A DNA stretch of 64,000 nucleotides from Adiantum capillus-veneris (lineage: Eukaryota; Streptophyta; Polypodiopsida; Polypodiales; Pteridaceae), in the NCBI GenBank assembly GCA_014529385.2, contig CM043963.1:379501-443500 (forward strand). Reading direction: 5' to 3'. Within the stretch, counting starts at the first letter, position 1; each line of letters begins with the position of its first letter. Both the position numbers and the translations under genes were made by a program. Positions 1 to 10,759 of the stretch are shown here, piece by piece. The notes beneath the pieces were generated by a model that saw only the letters and a list, made by a program, of their open reading frames with translations, was not told the DNA's origin and did no database searches.

Positions 1-425
1 GCTCTTCCACACACCCAACACTCGCTTCACAACTAACAAGGCATCACCTTTTATGCTCAACCTTCTAACCCCATGCTTCAAACAAATGTGTAAACCGGCT
101 TCCAAAGTAGCATATTCAGCCTCATTGTTACTATGAGCATCCAATTTGAACCCTCTCTTGCATACTAGCTTCCCCTCTGGATCATAAAGTGCTATACCCC
201 CTGAAGCTGCATCATGGCTCTTTCTGTATGAACCATCAAAGAACAACACATGTGCATTGCTGATCTGTGGAACTTCTTCAACTACCTTTCTCACCACCTC
301 TTCCTTAACAATAAGAGGATTCTCCTTGTAGGTCAACAAATCAGCTAGGGTAGCCCTTGTACTATCTTCCACTAGAAAAGAGAACTCAAATTCTTGCAGC
401 TCAATTACCCATTTTCTTGACCACA
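1..425 (-). pseudogene. Gypsy-1 second RNase H (archaeal-type aRNH), partial
   Basis: Reading leftwards from about 420 gives WVIELQEFEFSF, a linker, then VLFFDGSYRKSHDAASGG, LDAHSNNEAEYATLEAGL and IKGDALLVVKRV. DGS, the Glu in NNEAEY and the Asp in KGDALLV are the first three acidic positions of the archaeal-type RNase H that plant Tat-lineage elements carry between RNase H and integrase. The frame is open to the window edge but is offset from the upstream frame, so a frameshift lies near 410-425. The last catalytic residue and integrase are outside the window. Confidence 0.8.
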
Positions 426-2517
426 TTTGACATGTTAGTGCCATTAATTAACTGTGGCAAAAAGGAATAACTCATCAAGAAAACAAAAGGTCGTGGTAGC
501 AAGTAATGACGAAATCGTCGACAAGCACATATTACACTGGCCATCACTAGCTCTACTTCCGAGAATTTTCTCTCTGCTACCAGCTTCACACGGCTTGCAC
601 AATACACTAGCCTCATATAATGGATGCCCTTCCCATTTTGCAATAGCATGGATCCAATGGCATCATCCCCTACTGATGGATTTACATAAAACACTTGCTC
701 CCAATCAGGAGCCTGCATGGCTGACAACCCCCCTAACACCTCTTTCACCTTAAACACTTCTTCACACTTGTCATCCCATTGCAATGGATCATGCTTTTCC
801 ACTTGTTTTAATGGATAAAGGAGTTGTGAAGACAATGGAATAAACCGTGCCATGTACTTCACTTTGTGTATAAAGGTTGCCAATTGCTTTGTACTCGTAG
901 GTGATGGAAGAAGAATAATAGACTTAACCTTGTCTGGATCAGCCTCAATGCCATTTTCTGACACCATATGGCCTAATAACTTCACCCTTGGCTGTGCTAG
1001 ATGCCATTTCTTTGGATTAAGTTGTCCTCCACATTCATCATATCAAGCCAATACCATCTGCAACTTCTCATGGTGTTCAGCCCTACTGCTATAGACACAG
1101 AAGTCATCCATAAAAGCTTTAACACAACTACCAATGAATGGTTCCAACACCCAATTTTCTCTCTCTTGATGGAAGGAAGGTCCATTTGACAACCCAAACG
1201 GCAATACTGTATAGCAATAACAACCCCATGGCGTAATAAAAGTTGTCTTTGTGCGGTCTTTAAGACCAATCTTCAATTGAAAATAGCCTGAAAAACCATC
1301 ACACACATTGTACCTCTCATAACCTGCCACTGAATCCAAGATCTGATCGATGAATAGAAGAGGATATGGGTTCTTCTTAGTGGCTGCATTTAAGGGTTTA
1401 AAATCTACACAAATTCTCCACTTCCCATCCTTCTTTGGACTGACTACAACTAGACTCACCCATTCTGTGGTCTCCACAGGGACTATGAACCCTGCATTCA
1501 GTAACTTGTCCACCTCTTCTCGCAAGGCTTCCATTTGCTCTTGAACCATCCTTCTTAGCCTTTGCCGCACTGGTTTAGCACCTTCTTTCAGCTCTGTATT
1601 CATCTCTTCACCCTTGAACCCTCTGATCTCTTCATATGAAGTAATGAACAAATCAGGAAAACTAGCTAGCATGTGCAAATATATCTCCTTCTCCATAGCT
1701 GAGAGGTCTCCGCTAATCATTTGTGTCATCAATTCCTGCTTCTTTGACAACTCAACTTTGGTTTTCATGAGCCCTTCAATCACTTCATAAGGCCCTTCAC
1801 TTTCATCCTCAACTTCATTTGCAAATGCGATTAAACCAGACTCCTGGATTTCTTTATCCATCAAAAGAAATGGAACATCAGCATCCTCATCACTGCTGGT
1901 AGTGCTATCACTGTCCTCATCTGTCACCGTGGAAAAGTCTTCATCACTAGACCCATCCTCATCTTCATAAAGATCCTCTAATCGTTTCCATGTGTCCATA
2001 TTGTATAGCTTCTTGGCACCTGTCTTTCCATAGAGGCTAATCGTACCATGTCGCCAATCTTGAATAGCTCCCACTGCACGTAACCATGGTCTGCCCAATA
2101 TAATAGGATATGCTCCCAACCCTGCTAGCATCACATGAAAATCAACCACTGCCTTTGCATCATATGCCTCCACTTCTAAGCTCTTTACAACACCCAAGCA
2201 TTTTACTTTTTGATGGTTTGCCAATCTGATCCGAAACCCTGACACCCCAGTCACTATAAGACCCATCTTCTCAACGCATGAGTGTGTTATCACACATATT
2301 TGGGCCCCGCCATCAACATAGCCTTGTCCTAAATTTTTCCTTTTGTGCCACACATCTACTATTGGACAGATATCTGGTAGCTCGTCCATCGCCAACACCT
2401 TCACTGAACCTCTCTCTGGCTCTTTCTCCATTGGGTTAACCATCCTCTTTCACTATCGCTTTACCTTAGGCACCATCTCTATAAGCTGCCCAAAAGTAAC
2501 ATCTGCCTTCCTGCTTG
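416..2517 (-). pseudogene. Gypsy-1 pol: protease, reverse transcriptase, first RNase H
   Basis: In sense order: an aspartic protease with YVDGGAQICV and YPIILGRPWL; an acidic linker; then RT with KDGKWRICVDFKPLN, FITPWGCYCYTVLPFGLSNG and the catalytic FMDDFCVYS; then a connection and RNase H-like region (FYVNPSVGDDAIG, CASRVKLVAERKFSEVE). An in-frame TGA at 1043-1045 interrupts the frame just after RT. The usual first catalytic Asp of RNase H (V-D-A/P-S) is Asn here. A frameshift near 410-425 leads into the second RNase H. Closest in this window to the Gypsy-A protease. Confidence 0.88.
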
Positions 2518-3804
2518 TCAGATCCTCAAGTCATAGCTTAATTGCCCATCCCCTAGTGGAAAATCTGAAACATGAAACTTTCGACGAGCTCTCCTTTTCC
2601 TCTTGGCCTTGACATCCTCACCTTCATGACTCTTTCCCTTCTTCTTACTAGGACCTGGGTCACTTCTTCCTTCCTTGTCCTCTGTCGTCCTCTTCCCAAT
2701 AGGCATCACTAATGTATCCTCTAGCTTTGATGCCTTCTCTAAGGTAACCACACTTAACACTTTTGTATTTCCCTTTTCCTCCTAGGTTAATCCACTGGTT
2801 CCTTCATCTCCCTTAATTTCTATGCCATAATCATTTGACCTAGTTAGCACGTGTCTTGGCAATGGATACATGTCTCCCCTCATCCTTGGTGGCTTATCAC
2901 ATTGCGGGCTGATGTGGCCCAACTCTCCACAATTATAACATGTGGGCGTCTGTCTCCAGAACCTATCATTACTTTGTCCAACACCATTCCTAGGTCTTTC
3001 TTCACCTCCTGGCTGATTTGCAAACCTCCCTCGACCTCGATTATTTCCCACCTAACCTAGCATGCTTAGGCTGAGATTCTTCATTAAATCTACCACTTGC
3101 CTCATGTCTTGCCTTAGCCCATCATCTTGCACTGCTGTAGTGACCACCGTTGGCATAACTTGAGGAGTAACAACAACCACTGGTTCATGATGAACCCCTG
3201 GCATGCGACCTTGTAAAGAGTCAATAGGCTGAAATTCAGACCTCATGGGCAAAGACTCCACCCCTAACTGGCTCATTTTCCTTAACTTCCACTCTTTGTT
3301 CCCAGCCACCTCCAGTGCATCTTCATATGTCCTAGGCTTCTTTAGCTCCACTCTCCAATGTATATTCTCCCAAAGACCATCCAAAAACCTGTGCTTCTTC
3401 ATCATGTCAGGCGGGGGTACTTGTGGTGCTAAGGCCTTGCACATTTGCTCCCATGCCAATGAAAACTTTCGTATCTACGTATCTACTGGCTCACCTTCCT
3501 TTTGCACTAAAGCCTGTACTTATTGCCACACTTTGTCAGGATCTTCTGTCTTCACAAACTCCACTTCCAATCCATGCCTTAGATTGTCCCAACTCAATCT
3601 TACAGGTGGATCAGCCACACGCAACTCCTCTTCAAATGCTTTGGACCAAACTCGTGCATCACTCTTCAAACAAATTTGGAGAAGGCGTAACATCTACGCC
3701 GGGTCATGAATTTGGTTGCTAATGTAGGCAACCTCCATATTTTCTAAAAATTCTTCCACATCTTCATCACTTCTTCCATGAAACTCCGGATAAGAGAAAG
3801 CCAT
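2518..3804 (-). pseudogene. Gypsy-1 gag (capsid and CCHC nucleocapsid), inactive
   Basis: Gag packages element RNA into cytoplasmic particles. The reading starts at an ATG at 3804 (MAFSYPEFHGRSDEDVEEFL), a typical Ty3 gag N-terminus. It continues through a retrotransposon-gag region (LAWEQMCKAL, FLDGLWENIHWRV) to a zinc knuckle CYNCGELGHISPQC near 2895-2940 and a basic KKKGK/KRKRRARRK tail. In-frame stops lie at 3694-3696, 3520-3522, 3475-3477, 3052-3054 and 2782-2784, and a frameshift near 2520 separates it from pol. The frame is otherwise conserved, so the damage is recent compared with the relics at 19-25 kb. Confidence 0.85.
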
Positions 3805-4840
3805 GGCTACCCAAGTTACTATGCTTTGAGAACCCCTTCGAACACACGTGCAAGAACCCAAAACTTTTCACTGACTCAACCTCTAGAAACTTCAATGGAG
3901 CTTGACTTTAGATAAGGACAAACACATGCACATCAAATGATTTTTCATAGTTGATCATCGGAATTACAACAGACAAAGGGCATTCTAGGATCTCTCTTAA
4001 TCTTCTTGAACCGAACATAAAGACTATGCGCTGCTGGAAAAAAATCTTCCTCGACACATGAACATTTATTTGGATTCTCTGAGTTAAATGAAAAGGAGTG
4101 AATTGAGGTCCATTTTGATGATCCATTAAAGTCAACCATGCAGCTCCCAAGAAAGCACACCTGTCTTATCCTCTGATTTTGCCAAAACTTCATCAGCATA
4201 ATAGCATAAATGGCTCAAAAGACCAAAAAACCAGCCATCATATCTTGGAAAAATTTTGCCAGAGTTTCCCCAGAAGTAGAGCAGTGTGAACCCAAAATGT
4301 AGACTGTATATGTATGCATAAACTGCCAACAATAGAACTCAAGCATCAAATAGGAATCACTAGTACATAGCCTATGGAGAGGTCACAAAAAGGGTGCTCC
4401 AGCTACCTGTATCACCGAAAGGATCTTCACATTTGAGAATCCCCCAACTCAATAAAACCTCACGCTATCGACCCTCACACGAAGGCTAATGCAAATCGCG
4501 TATAGTCAAGTCTCAGAAATGACTATCTTCCAGACCAAGTCTCAGAAATGGCTGGGACTGCCAAATAAAACCAAGTATGGCTCCAGAAATGCGTATAATG
4601 GCAGTTTCCACAAGTAACATACAATCCAGCAGACAATGCGCTCAAACAGGTGCAAAGTGATGCATACCCACAACAACTGCAAGTGACATCACTGCTAGTA
4701 TATCACTGTACTCCAACTACCTGTACCTATGTGAATCACCTGTACCTGTTCCTGTCCCTGTAACCTGTAACCTGTATTCTGAAACATGTGATCCTGAATC
4801 TCGAAGCTTGAAGCTCGAAGCAGAAGGTACTCGAAGAAGA
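3805..4840 (-). other. Gypsy-1 long 5' leader with ACAGG repeats and copia-like blocks
   Basis: About 1 kb of non-coding leader separates the primer site from gag. Near 4720-4770 the sense strand has repeated ACAGG units. At 4390-4480 and 4240-4292 it matches, in the same order and orientation, blocks of the Copia-1 family leader at 26698-26790 and 27062-27113. A short duplication, CAAGTCTCAGAAATG, occurs twice between 4507 and 4550. I see no coding sequence here. Confidence 0.6.
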
Positions 4841-4858
4841 TCCTCTGTGGGGGCGCCA
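4841..4858 (-). other. Gypsy-1 primer-binding site
   Basis: The sense strand reads TGGCGCCCCCACAGAGGA just inside the LTR. Gypsy-A has TGGTGCCCTCACTGAGGA at the same place, so both elements probably use the same tRNA primer. The tRNA identity cannot be named without a tRNA set. Confidence 0.6.
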
Positions 4859-4864
4859 AAAGAA

Positions 4865-5980
4865 TGTGAGCGGGATGAAAACACACACAGCGCCTCTATA
4901 ACGACCCGACACACACTCTTGGGAAGATACACACACACTATGGGGCACCACTCGGCTTACACAACACACCTGGCCGAGATAGGGAACACACCTCTGGAGT
5001 GAGAGGCGAGAGACTATCCACTTGCCCACTCCACACAAACACACACACACACACACCCAAAAAAATCACCTCAAAAGAGGAGAATTTCTAATGTTTAGAT
5101 ACAATTGAGCTTGGGCCAACACCAATGGCGCAAATAGCTCACACAATATGGGTAAAAGATACCAGATACTATCACAAATTGGAGCAGAAGCTTCGCTCAT
5201 AGGAGAAACTTACACTGCCAAAACAACAGAAAAAAAATGAGGAATTTGAAAAAATGGACAGCGCCATCGCGTTCGGAACGGCCCAAAACCCCAGTCTACA
5301 ATGTCAAAGTGCTCAAATCCGACATCGGATGAGCAGTTTACGGCCAAAACAGGCTCCAAAAACCCCAAAAACACACCTGCGGCTGTTCCTCCTCTCTTCT
5401 CCATGTTTTTTCAGTTTCCACACTTAGCTTTATTACTTGGGCACCCTTGGCCTTTTAGTTGACCTCAAACGGCCCCCGAACAGGCCAAAAACTGACCTCG
5501 CAATGCATAGTTGTCACCTTTTTGCATCATCTGCACACCTGGCACTCAAATTTTTCCAATAATGCATCCCGCCACCACATGAAGTGGCCCCAAAATATGG
5601 TCCTCATGATGACCTTTCTGCATAATTATCACAAGGAAACACCCACGTTGTGTCGGTACTTATCCACGTGCGAGTATTGACCCCATTTGGCCTCCTGACG
5701 CCACTAGATGCCATTTGACGCACCTGCTTACCTCATGTCGTCGGCCCACGGATAGCTTCCTCGAGAAGTTTTACGCGCTACCAAATCCTCATTATTGTAG
5801 AAAAAACATACTGGTACTAGTAATAGTGAAAATCGATGCACTATGTACACCCTGTCCTACCTGTACACATGTGGGCCCCACGTAACCACCTGGCTCTGGA
5901 AAATGAGCAATCCTTTATTTGATGCAAAATGCATGGATATGTACATATGCACAATCTCTTACTCCAAAAAACTCATGACA
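4865..5980 (-). repeat. Gypsy-1 5' LTR (about 1.1 kb)
   Basis: On the minus strand the segment starts TGTCATGAG and ends GCTCACA, giving the TG...CA ends of an LTR, and is followed six bases later by a primer-binding site. The outer end is set by the homology breakpoint in the neighbouring Gypsy-A LTR. The other LTR is outside the window, so the boundaries rest on these signals and not on an LTR-LTR comparison. It holds a (CA)n tract near 5036-5055. I see no convincing TATA box and no gene in it. Confidence 0.65.
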
Positions 5981-6136
5981 GCGGTAGGTGCATTGGGTGA
6001 AGTGCAGGTGAGGCCTTGCTAGTGTGAGCTGCTTGTTTTGAAAGTGTTTTCGAAAGGAGAGGGGTGCTATGAATACCCTGGGCTATATAGGGGCAGTCGT
6101 TTGTGTGTCGGGTGTGTTCCCCATTCCCCCTCTCCA
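5981..6136 (+). repeat. Gypsy-A 5' LTR, right-hand remnant
   Basis: Matches 8982-9137 over its whole length (starting CGGTAGGTGCATTGGG, ending CCCCCTCTCCA), with a short list of substitutions. Homology begins exactly at 5981, where Gypsy-1 ends. The remainder of the LTR should lie beyond the left end of Gypsy-1, outside the window. Confidence 0.85.
6083..6089 (+). promoter_or_regulatory. TATA box in the Gypsy-A LTR
   Basis: CTATATAGG sits about 50 bases before the LTR end and is conserved in the other LTR at 9083-9090. The position fits a retrotransposon promoter with a short R-U5. This is inference from sequence only. Confidence 0.6.
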
Positions 6137-6141
6137 TCTTC

Positions 6142-6160
6142 TGGTGCCCTCACTGAGGAG
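6142..6160 (+). other. Gypsy-A primer-binding site
   Basis: TGGTGCCCTCACTGAGGAG lies five bases after the LTR end and matches the Gypsy-1 site at most positions. Confidence 0.6.
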
Positions 6161-6214
6161 CACACTCATTGCTCCCAGTTAAGTGAAGTGAAGACGGTTT
6201 TGGTGTTGGTCGAC

Positions 6215-7394
6215 ATGGCATCTCAAAGCTATGGGCCAATTTTTACAGGTGAACAAAATCCTGATGAGTGGGTTGCAGACTTTGAGTTGTATATGCTATC
6301 GTTGCGTATGCCGAATGAAGATAGCAAGATGCAGACATTTCCTTTGGTGATGCACGGGAAGGCAAAGATATGGTACGAAGCTTTGGAAGGTGAGCCGAGG
6401 CATGCTTGGTCGGCTCTGCGGACGCGTTTCCTACATGATTTCCGCAAAGAGGCGTCCCCAGTGGAGATGGATGCCAAACTGAAGGCACTTGAACAGGATG
6501 TAAGTGTAGAGTTCAATTTCTTTTTGGATCGTTTTGAAGTGTGCTGGGCAGAGTTAGTGAGTGCCATGCAATTGGCCAATGGAGACTACTTCAAGCTCGA
6601 TAAATTCATGGCATGCCTGCATCCTAAAGTGAGGGCTCCAGAAGGTGGATTTTGAGAGCCCAGAAAACTGTAATGGTGTAGTGGCCATCGCAAAGGCAAA
6701 AAGTAGGAAAATCAAAAAGAAGATTGAACAGGGAGTGTCAAGTTATGAAGTAGTGGTCCAACCTCAGGGTCCGAGGGATGCTATTCATGATGAGAACCCT
6801 GCAAGTCGAGGTGTAGCCGTTGTGCCACAAAATTGGGTGTGAACCGTGCAAGATTTTTCTGAGCAAACGCAGGAATTGAGGCTAAGCGTGATGGATAGAG
6901 GTCAACCAAGAGGACCAAGGGGCAGGGCAAGGCCACTGCCTGGCCGGTGCTACAATTGCGGTGAAGAAGGACACTATGCGCCAGATTGCCCTCATCCACT
7001 AAGAGAAAGAGGAGGTATTTATCCACTGTTTGGCAGAGGTAGATGCCAAGCACAACCCAATGGACCAAGCAAAAAGGGAGTCGAGAATCAGGTGCAGCCA
7101 GCTCCTCAAGATGGTGGTGAAGTCCCTAGGGTGAATATCATCAGAGTGGATAAGCAGGATGTTGAAGTTTTGGCCAATAAAAGAGCAAGGATGGAAAGGG
7201 AGACAGAAACCGAGCCGGAGATGAGAGCCCGTAAAGGTAAAGAGAAAGTGTACAAAGTCAAGGAGCAGCCGAAAACTAGCAAGAAAAGAAGACGTTGCAA
7301 AATCAAGCAAGCAGACTTTCAGCTAGGGCGCACAGCTAGGGCGCAGCTATTCCGAATACGACCTGGTAAGCGATGTTCAAAATCAAAAGACTAA
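6215..7394 (+). pseudogene. Gypsy-A gag with CCHC knuckle, frameshifted
   Basis: Start chosen at the ATG at 6215 (MASQSYGPIFTGEQNPDEWV), the first ATG after the primer site and a typical gag N-terminus; an upstream open stretch from 6038 lies inside the LTR. The capsid-like part ends at a frameshift near 6640-6655 and resumes in another frame (KVDFESPENCNGVV). One TGA at 6840-6842 interrupts it, then the knuckle CYNCGEEGHYAPDC follows near 6949-6990. The C-terminal third is strongly basic (KKRRRCKIKQ) and probably RNA-binding. Confidence 0.85.
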
Positions 7395-7413
7395 CATCAC
7401 CTTTGGTTAGCTG

Positions 7414-7926
7414 TTGGCTTTAAATCCCAAGCTACGAAGACAGTGGTCCACAAGTGTCAGCACGAGGCTTCCAAAGGCTAAGGGGAATGTGCATGCAATA
7501 CAAAACATGGCATTGAGAGTGGGTAGCCCGACAGATGTCTTTCCTCTAGTGGATGCGGTCATTGAAAAGAGGATGCAAGTTCAGGCCTATATAGACGGTG
7601 GAGCACAAGTTTGCGTCATGATGGAAGTTGCTATGAAGGAAACAGGGGTCAAAGCAGTAGCTAAATCAAATGTACGCATGAGGATGGCTAACCATACGAA
7701 AGCGAGGTTTTTGGGCGTGGCTCAAGATGTAAGAGTGAAAGTGATGGTCGTTGAGTGTCTGATCGATTTCTTTGTGATGAAAGCGGGTGACAATGCTTAT
7801 CCAATCATCTTGGGTAGGCCATGGATACTTGCAATAGGGGCTAAGCAAGATTGGGGGATCGAGGTACGCCCAATTCAAGTGGGCAGACGATCTAGCGACG
7901 GACGATTGTCTACTTTTGCGACTTGA
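7414..7926 (+). pseudogene. Gypsy-A aspartic protease
   Basis: A retropepsin-like domain with AYIDGGAQVCV as the catalytic loop and AYPIILGRPWILAIGA near its end. It parallels the Gypsy-1 protease motif for motif (DGGAQ, ANHxK, LGV, YPIILGRPW). It is in a different frame from gag, so expression would need a frameshift or the gene is broken. No RT motifs follow the QDWG that ends the domain. Confidence 0.8.
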
Positions 7927-8981
7927 TGTATGGATGTGTGAAGTGATTGAAATGCGGCAAAGTCTTCGAGCTCTAGGGCTAGAAAGGATGTGACTTGATG
8001 AAAGGGGAATTTTGGCAACTTGAGCACACAAAGCACCGTCGACATGCTAAAGGGAGGTTTAAAAATTGAGGTCCTTGGCTATAAGGTAAAAAGTGGAAAG
8101 TTAACCCCAAGGCTAAAAGGGGAAAAAGAAGGGTGAGTAAAGACTAAAAATAAAAAGAAGAGAAGCTCAAAGGTAGTGGCGCCAGGAGTTACTGCCCAAA
8201 AAAAAGATTTTTTTTTTCTTTCTTGGCCTTCAAAAAACTAAGAGGAAGGAGGGAGGGAAACAGCAGGCGTTTTCGAAAAAGAGAGAGGAGTCTTTTTCTT
8301 TGGCTTGGGGGACGGGGGGAGAAAGGAGTTTGGAGGAAGGAAAAAAAGAGCAAAAGCTTCGTGCACTCGCGATCGATGGTCGAGACCGACACACAGTTTG
8401 TCAGTGAAGCGGCTCAGAAGAAGGAGCACTTGGTTGAGGAAAGGGCCAAAGAAGGCTACCAAGAGGAAGCGACGTGCGGGAAGTCATCGAAGCAGGTGTA
8501 GAGCGCCACATAGTAGCTTGAGAAGGAGAGAAAAAATAAGAAGAATCGCCAAGGTGCCTCTTCATGTGGGCGAATGTGGAAAGGCAAGAGCAGTTGAAGA
8601 ACTTTTTGCAAAAGAGATGTTCAACGAACAACGAAGATGCATTTTGGGAGCCTCCTGCAAAGAGGGTTGTGCCTGTGTAGTGAAAGGGTTTTTCTTTTTT
8701 TGGGAATAGCCATGGCCATGGGGTGCTGAAGGTTGTAATCATTTTTTTCTTGAAGCAAGATCAAACCCACTTTTCCCCTATCAAGTGTTGATTTTCCCTT
8801 CCCCCTTTCTCTTGCTCTGGCTCTCGTTCCTGTCGTGTGGTGTCGGTAGTGTGGAAGTGTGTGCCCCTCGAACCGACGACATGTGTGTCTGCACAGAGAG
8901 AGTGAGTAAGATGAGTAGTGTGGGTTGAGAGGGTCAAGGTCAGTAGCAGTGGTGTGTGAGTGTGGGTGGGTGATCTTGTTG
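7927..8981 (+). other. Gypsy-A 3' non-coding region and unresolved LTR start
   Basis: Strongly purine-rich sequence (many GAAG, AAAGG and GGAGG runs) with several tracts that could serve as polypurine tract. The 3' LTR must begin somewhere inside, but the 5' LTR is truncated, so no comparison can fix the point. Open frames here (for example 8223-8709) have low-complexity K/R/E composition and no motifs, so I do not call genes. Confidence 0.5.
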
Positions 8982-9137
8982 ACGGTAGGTGCATTGGGCG
9001 AAGTGCAAGTGAGGCGATGCTTGTGTGAGCTACTTGTTTTGAAGGTGTTTTCAAAAGGACAAGGGTGCTGTGAATACCCTGGGCTATATAGGGGCAATTG
9101 TTTGTGTGTCGGGTGTGTTCCCCATTCCCCCTCTCCA
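8982..9137 (+). repeat. Gypsy-A 3' LTR (part verified by homology)
   Basis: Near-identical to 5981-6136, with the TATA-like GCTATATAGG at 9083-9090 and end CTCTCCA at 9137. The LTR extends further left by an unknown distance. The 5 bases after it (ACGTG) are the expected target duplication, but the left flank is out of view. Confidence 0.8.
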
Positions 9138-9257
9138 ACGTGTCAAATGGCTAAAATTAACTAGTGGGAACTTATTGTACCGTATAATTTTGATTGAGAG
9201 TTTACTTTCACATTTAATGGGTTGTACAATATTCATTGGCATGCTTATTGTAGCACC

Positions 9258-9260
<3 letters not shown>

Positions 9261-9310
<50 letters not shown>

Positions 9311-9325
9311 TAGATAGATAGATAG
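9261..9325 (+). repeat. (GA)n(TAGA)n microsatellite at the LINE-1 3' end
   Basis: About 23 GA units followed by TAGA units, then directly LINE 3' sequence starting TTCTATTATCGTCC. On the LINE sense strand this is a (CTAT)n(CT)n tail. The 9138-9260 stretch before it holds nothing I recognise. Confidence 0.9.
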
Positions 9326-10417
9326 TTCTATTATCGTCCTGAGAGGTCCAATATGACCTATGGGACCAAATGAACATGTCACGTGGAGTGAGTGGAGTTC
9401 ATAAGTGACTCTCGATGCTCAAAAATGGCTGAAATGAGCGTCGCAATAGAGAGTCCACATCGTGGTTGGGAGAGGAAGGTATGTAGGGAGAGCTCATGGC
9501 TGAATATATGGGGAAAAGAGGACCTAATGTGGTCAAAAGCTGAGCACTCAAGTAGTGTGTGGTACTCACTCTCTCGCACTTGACGAGGGCATAAGGTGCA
9601 AAGTCGATGACACTCCTCGCCAGTGCCCCAACGTCCTGTCTCGCAGCATAGAGAATGGGAGCTAAGACGAATGGAGGCAATGGTGCGGATCGCACTCAAC
9701 GGGATGGGCTCAAGGATGTAGGAATGGGTTCGGTTACCTCGTTCCGAGAAGAAGAGAGATTTGTAGTTTGGGGCAACGTGTGTGGTGTAATGGCTAAAGC
9801 GAGAACCTCCGGATTTCTCCCAAGCCATGATACATTGGCGTTGTAAGAAGGCCTCATTAACTTGGGAGTCGATCGACGCATCCTTGACCAAGTGACATGC
9901 ATCCCATCTTCCAAACCATTTCTTGATATCAAGCATCCACCCCGAACTTAGTATTTTGCTCTTGCATGTCTTTTGAACCTTTTGACTTGCTTCATATGCG
10001 ATTCTAGGAAGTCGATGCAAAGGGCTACGTTGTGTCTTACGCATGTACTCCACAACCCTTTCCATGCCCAAGACCTCAATGGGAAGCGATCCGGACTCAA
10101 GAAGTAAGAGCATGTAGGGTGTTTGTGTCTTGACTTGGAGAAAGTTGGTGAGAAAACACTTTTGGACATTCTCAAACTCTTTCCAAGTAGACTTCCCGAT
10201 GCTTCCACCCCACACCTCCACTCCATAAAGAAGCACCGGTGTCACCAATGTGTCAAAGAGGTACTTTTTGAGAGCCCAACACTTGATCTCTCCTGAATTG
10301 CACATGTTCTCAAATGCATAATAAGCCCTCTTTCCGGCTTCCAAGCGACGCATTGCACAATCCTTCCATTTATGATTGGATGGAACCTCAAGGCCAAGGT
10401 ACTTGAAGTGATCTACT
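9326..10417 (-). mobile_element. LINE-1: 5'-truncated L1-type LINE copy
   Basis: The minus strand encodes the C-terminal third of ORF2, open from about 10412 to the stop at 9379. It contains FKYLGLEVPSNHKW, TPVLLYGVEVWGG and the terminal CTLCPRQVRESEYHTLLEC, a Cys-Cys-His-Cys motif typical of L1-type ORF2 ends. It is almost identical to LINE-3 from 59887 up to the breakpoint at 10412-10417, where the sequence changes to (GA)n. 5' truncation is the usual product of incomplete LINE reverse transcription. Confidence 0.9.
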
Positions 10418-10421
10418 TGAA

Positions 10422-10480
<59 letters not shown>

Positions 10481-10710
10481 AGAGAAGAAGATAAAGCCAT
10501 CATCCATTGCAAGAGAGAGGGAGAGAGAAAGAGACAGAGAGGGAAAATAGCTGAGAAGAGCATCGCACAAGGTGACAATGCAGAGGGTCTTGTTGTTCAT
10601 CTGAGAAACCCAAATTCTACATATACCTACAAGTATGAGAGAGAGAGAGACAGAGAGGTATAGGGAGGGAGGTAGATTAACATTAGGGAAAGGGGTGACA
10701 GAGATTAGTG

Positions 10711-10759
<49 letters not shown>

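Larger units (their letters stand above)
1..5980 (-). mobile_element. Gypsy-1: Ty3/gypsy retrotransposon, Tat-like, partial
   Basis: In sense order the element has a 5' LTR, a tRNA primer site, a long leader, gag with one CCHC knuckle, protease, reverse transcriptase, a first RNase H and the start of a second archaeal-type RNase H. Integrase and the 3' LTR lie beyond the left edge. The order protease-RT-RNase H-aRNH is that of the plant Tat lineage. Several in-frame stops and two frameshifts show it is dead. Its right end coincides exactly with the point where the 5' LTR of Gypsy-A starts to match its own 3' LTR, so Gypsy-1 inserted into that LTR. The 5-bp target duplication (expected 5981-5985) cannot be tested because the left end is missing. 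Confidence 0.88.
5981..9137 (+). mobile_element. Gypsy-A: non-autonomous gag-protease LTR retrotransposon
   Basis: Two segments, 5981-6136 and 8982-9137, are near-identical direct repeats ending CTCTCCA. They bound a primer site, a gag with a CCHC knuckle and an aspartic protease. No reverse transcriptase, RNase H or integrase is found in the roughly 1 kb between the protease and the 3' LTR, so it resembles described gag-only (TR-GAG) elements with a protease added. Most of the 5' LTR has been displaced by Gypsy-1. Similar protease and primer-site sequences make a Gypsy-1-like element its likely helper (inference). Confidence 0.82.

Noticed and set aside
8223-8742. Overlapping basic and serine-rich ORFs
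   Set aside because: Purine-rich low-complexity DNA opens several frames; no domain, and it lies in the 3' non-coding part of Gypsy-A.
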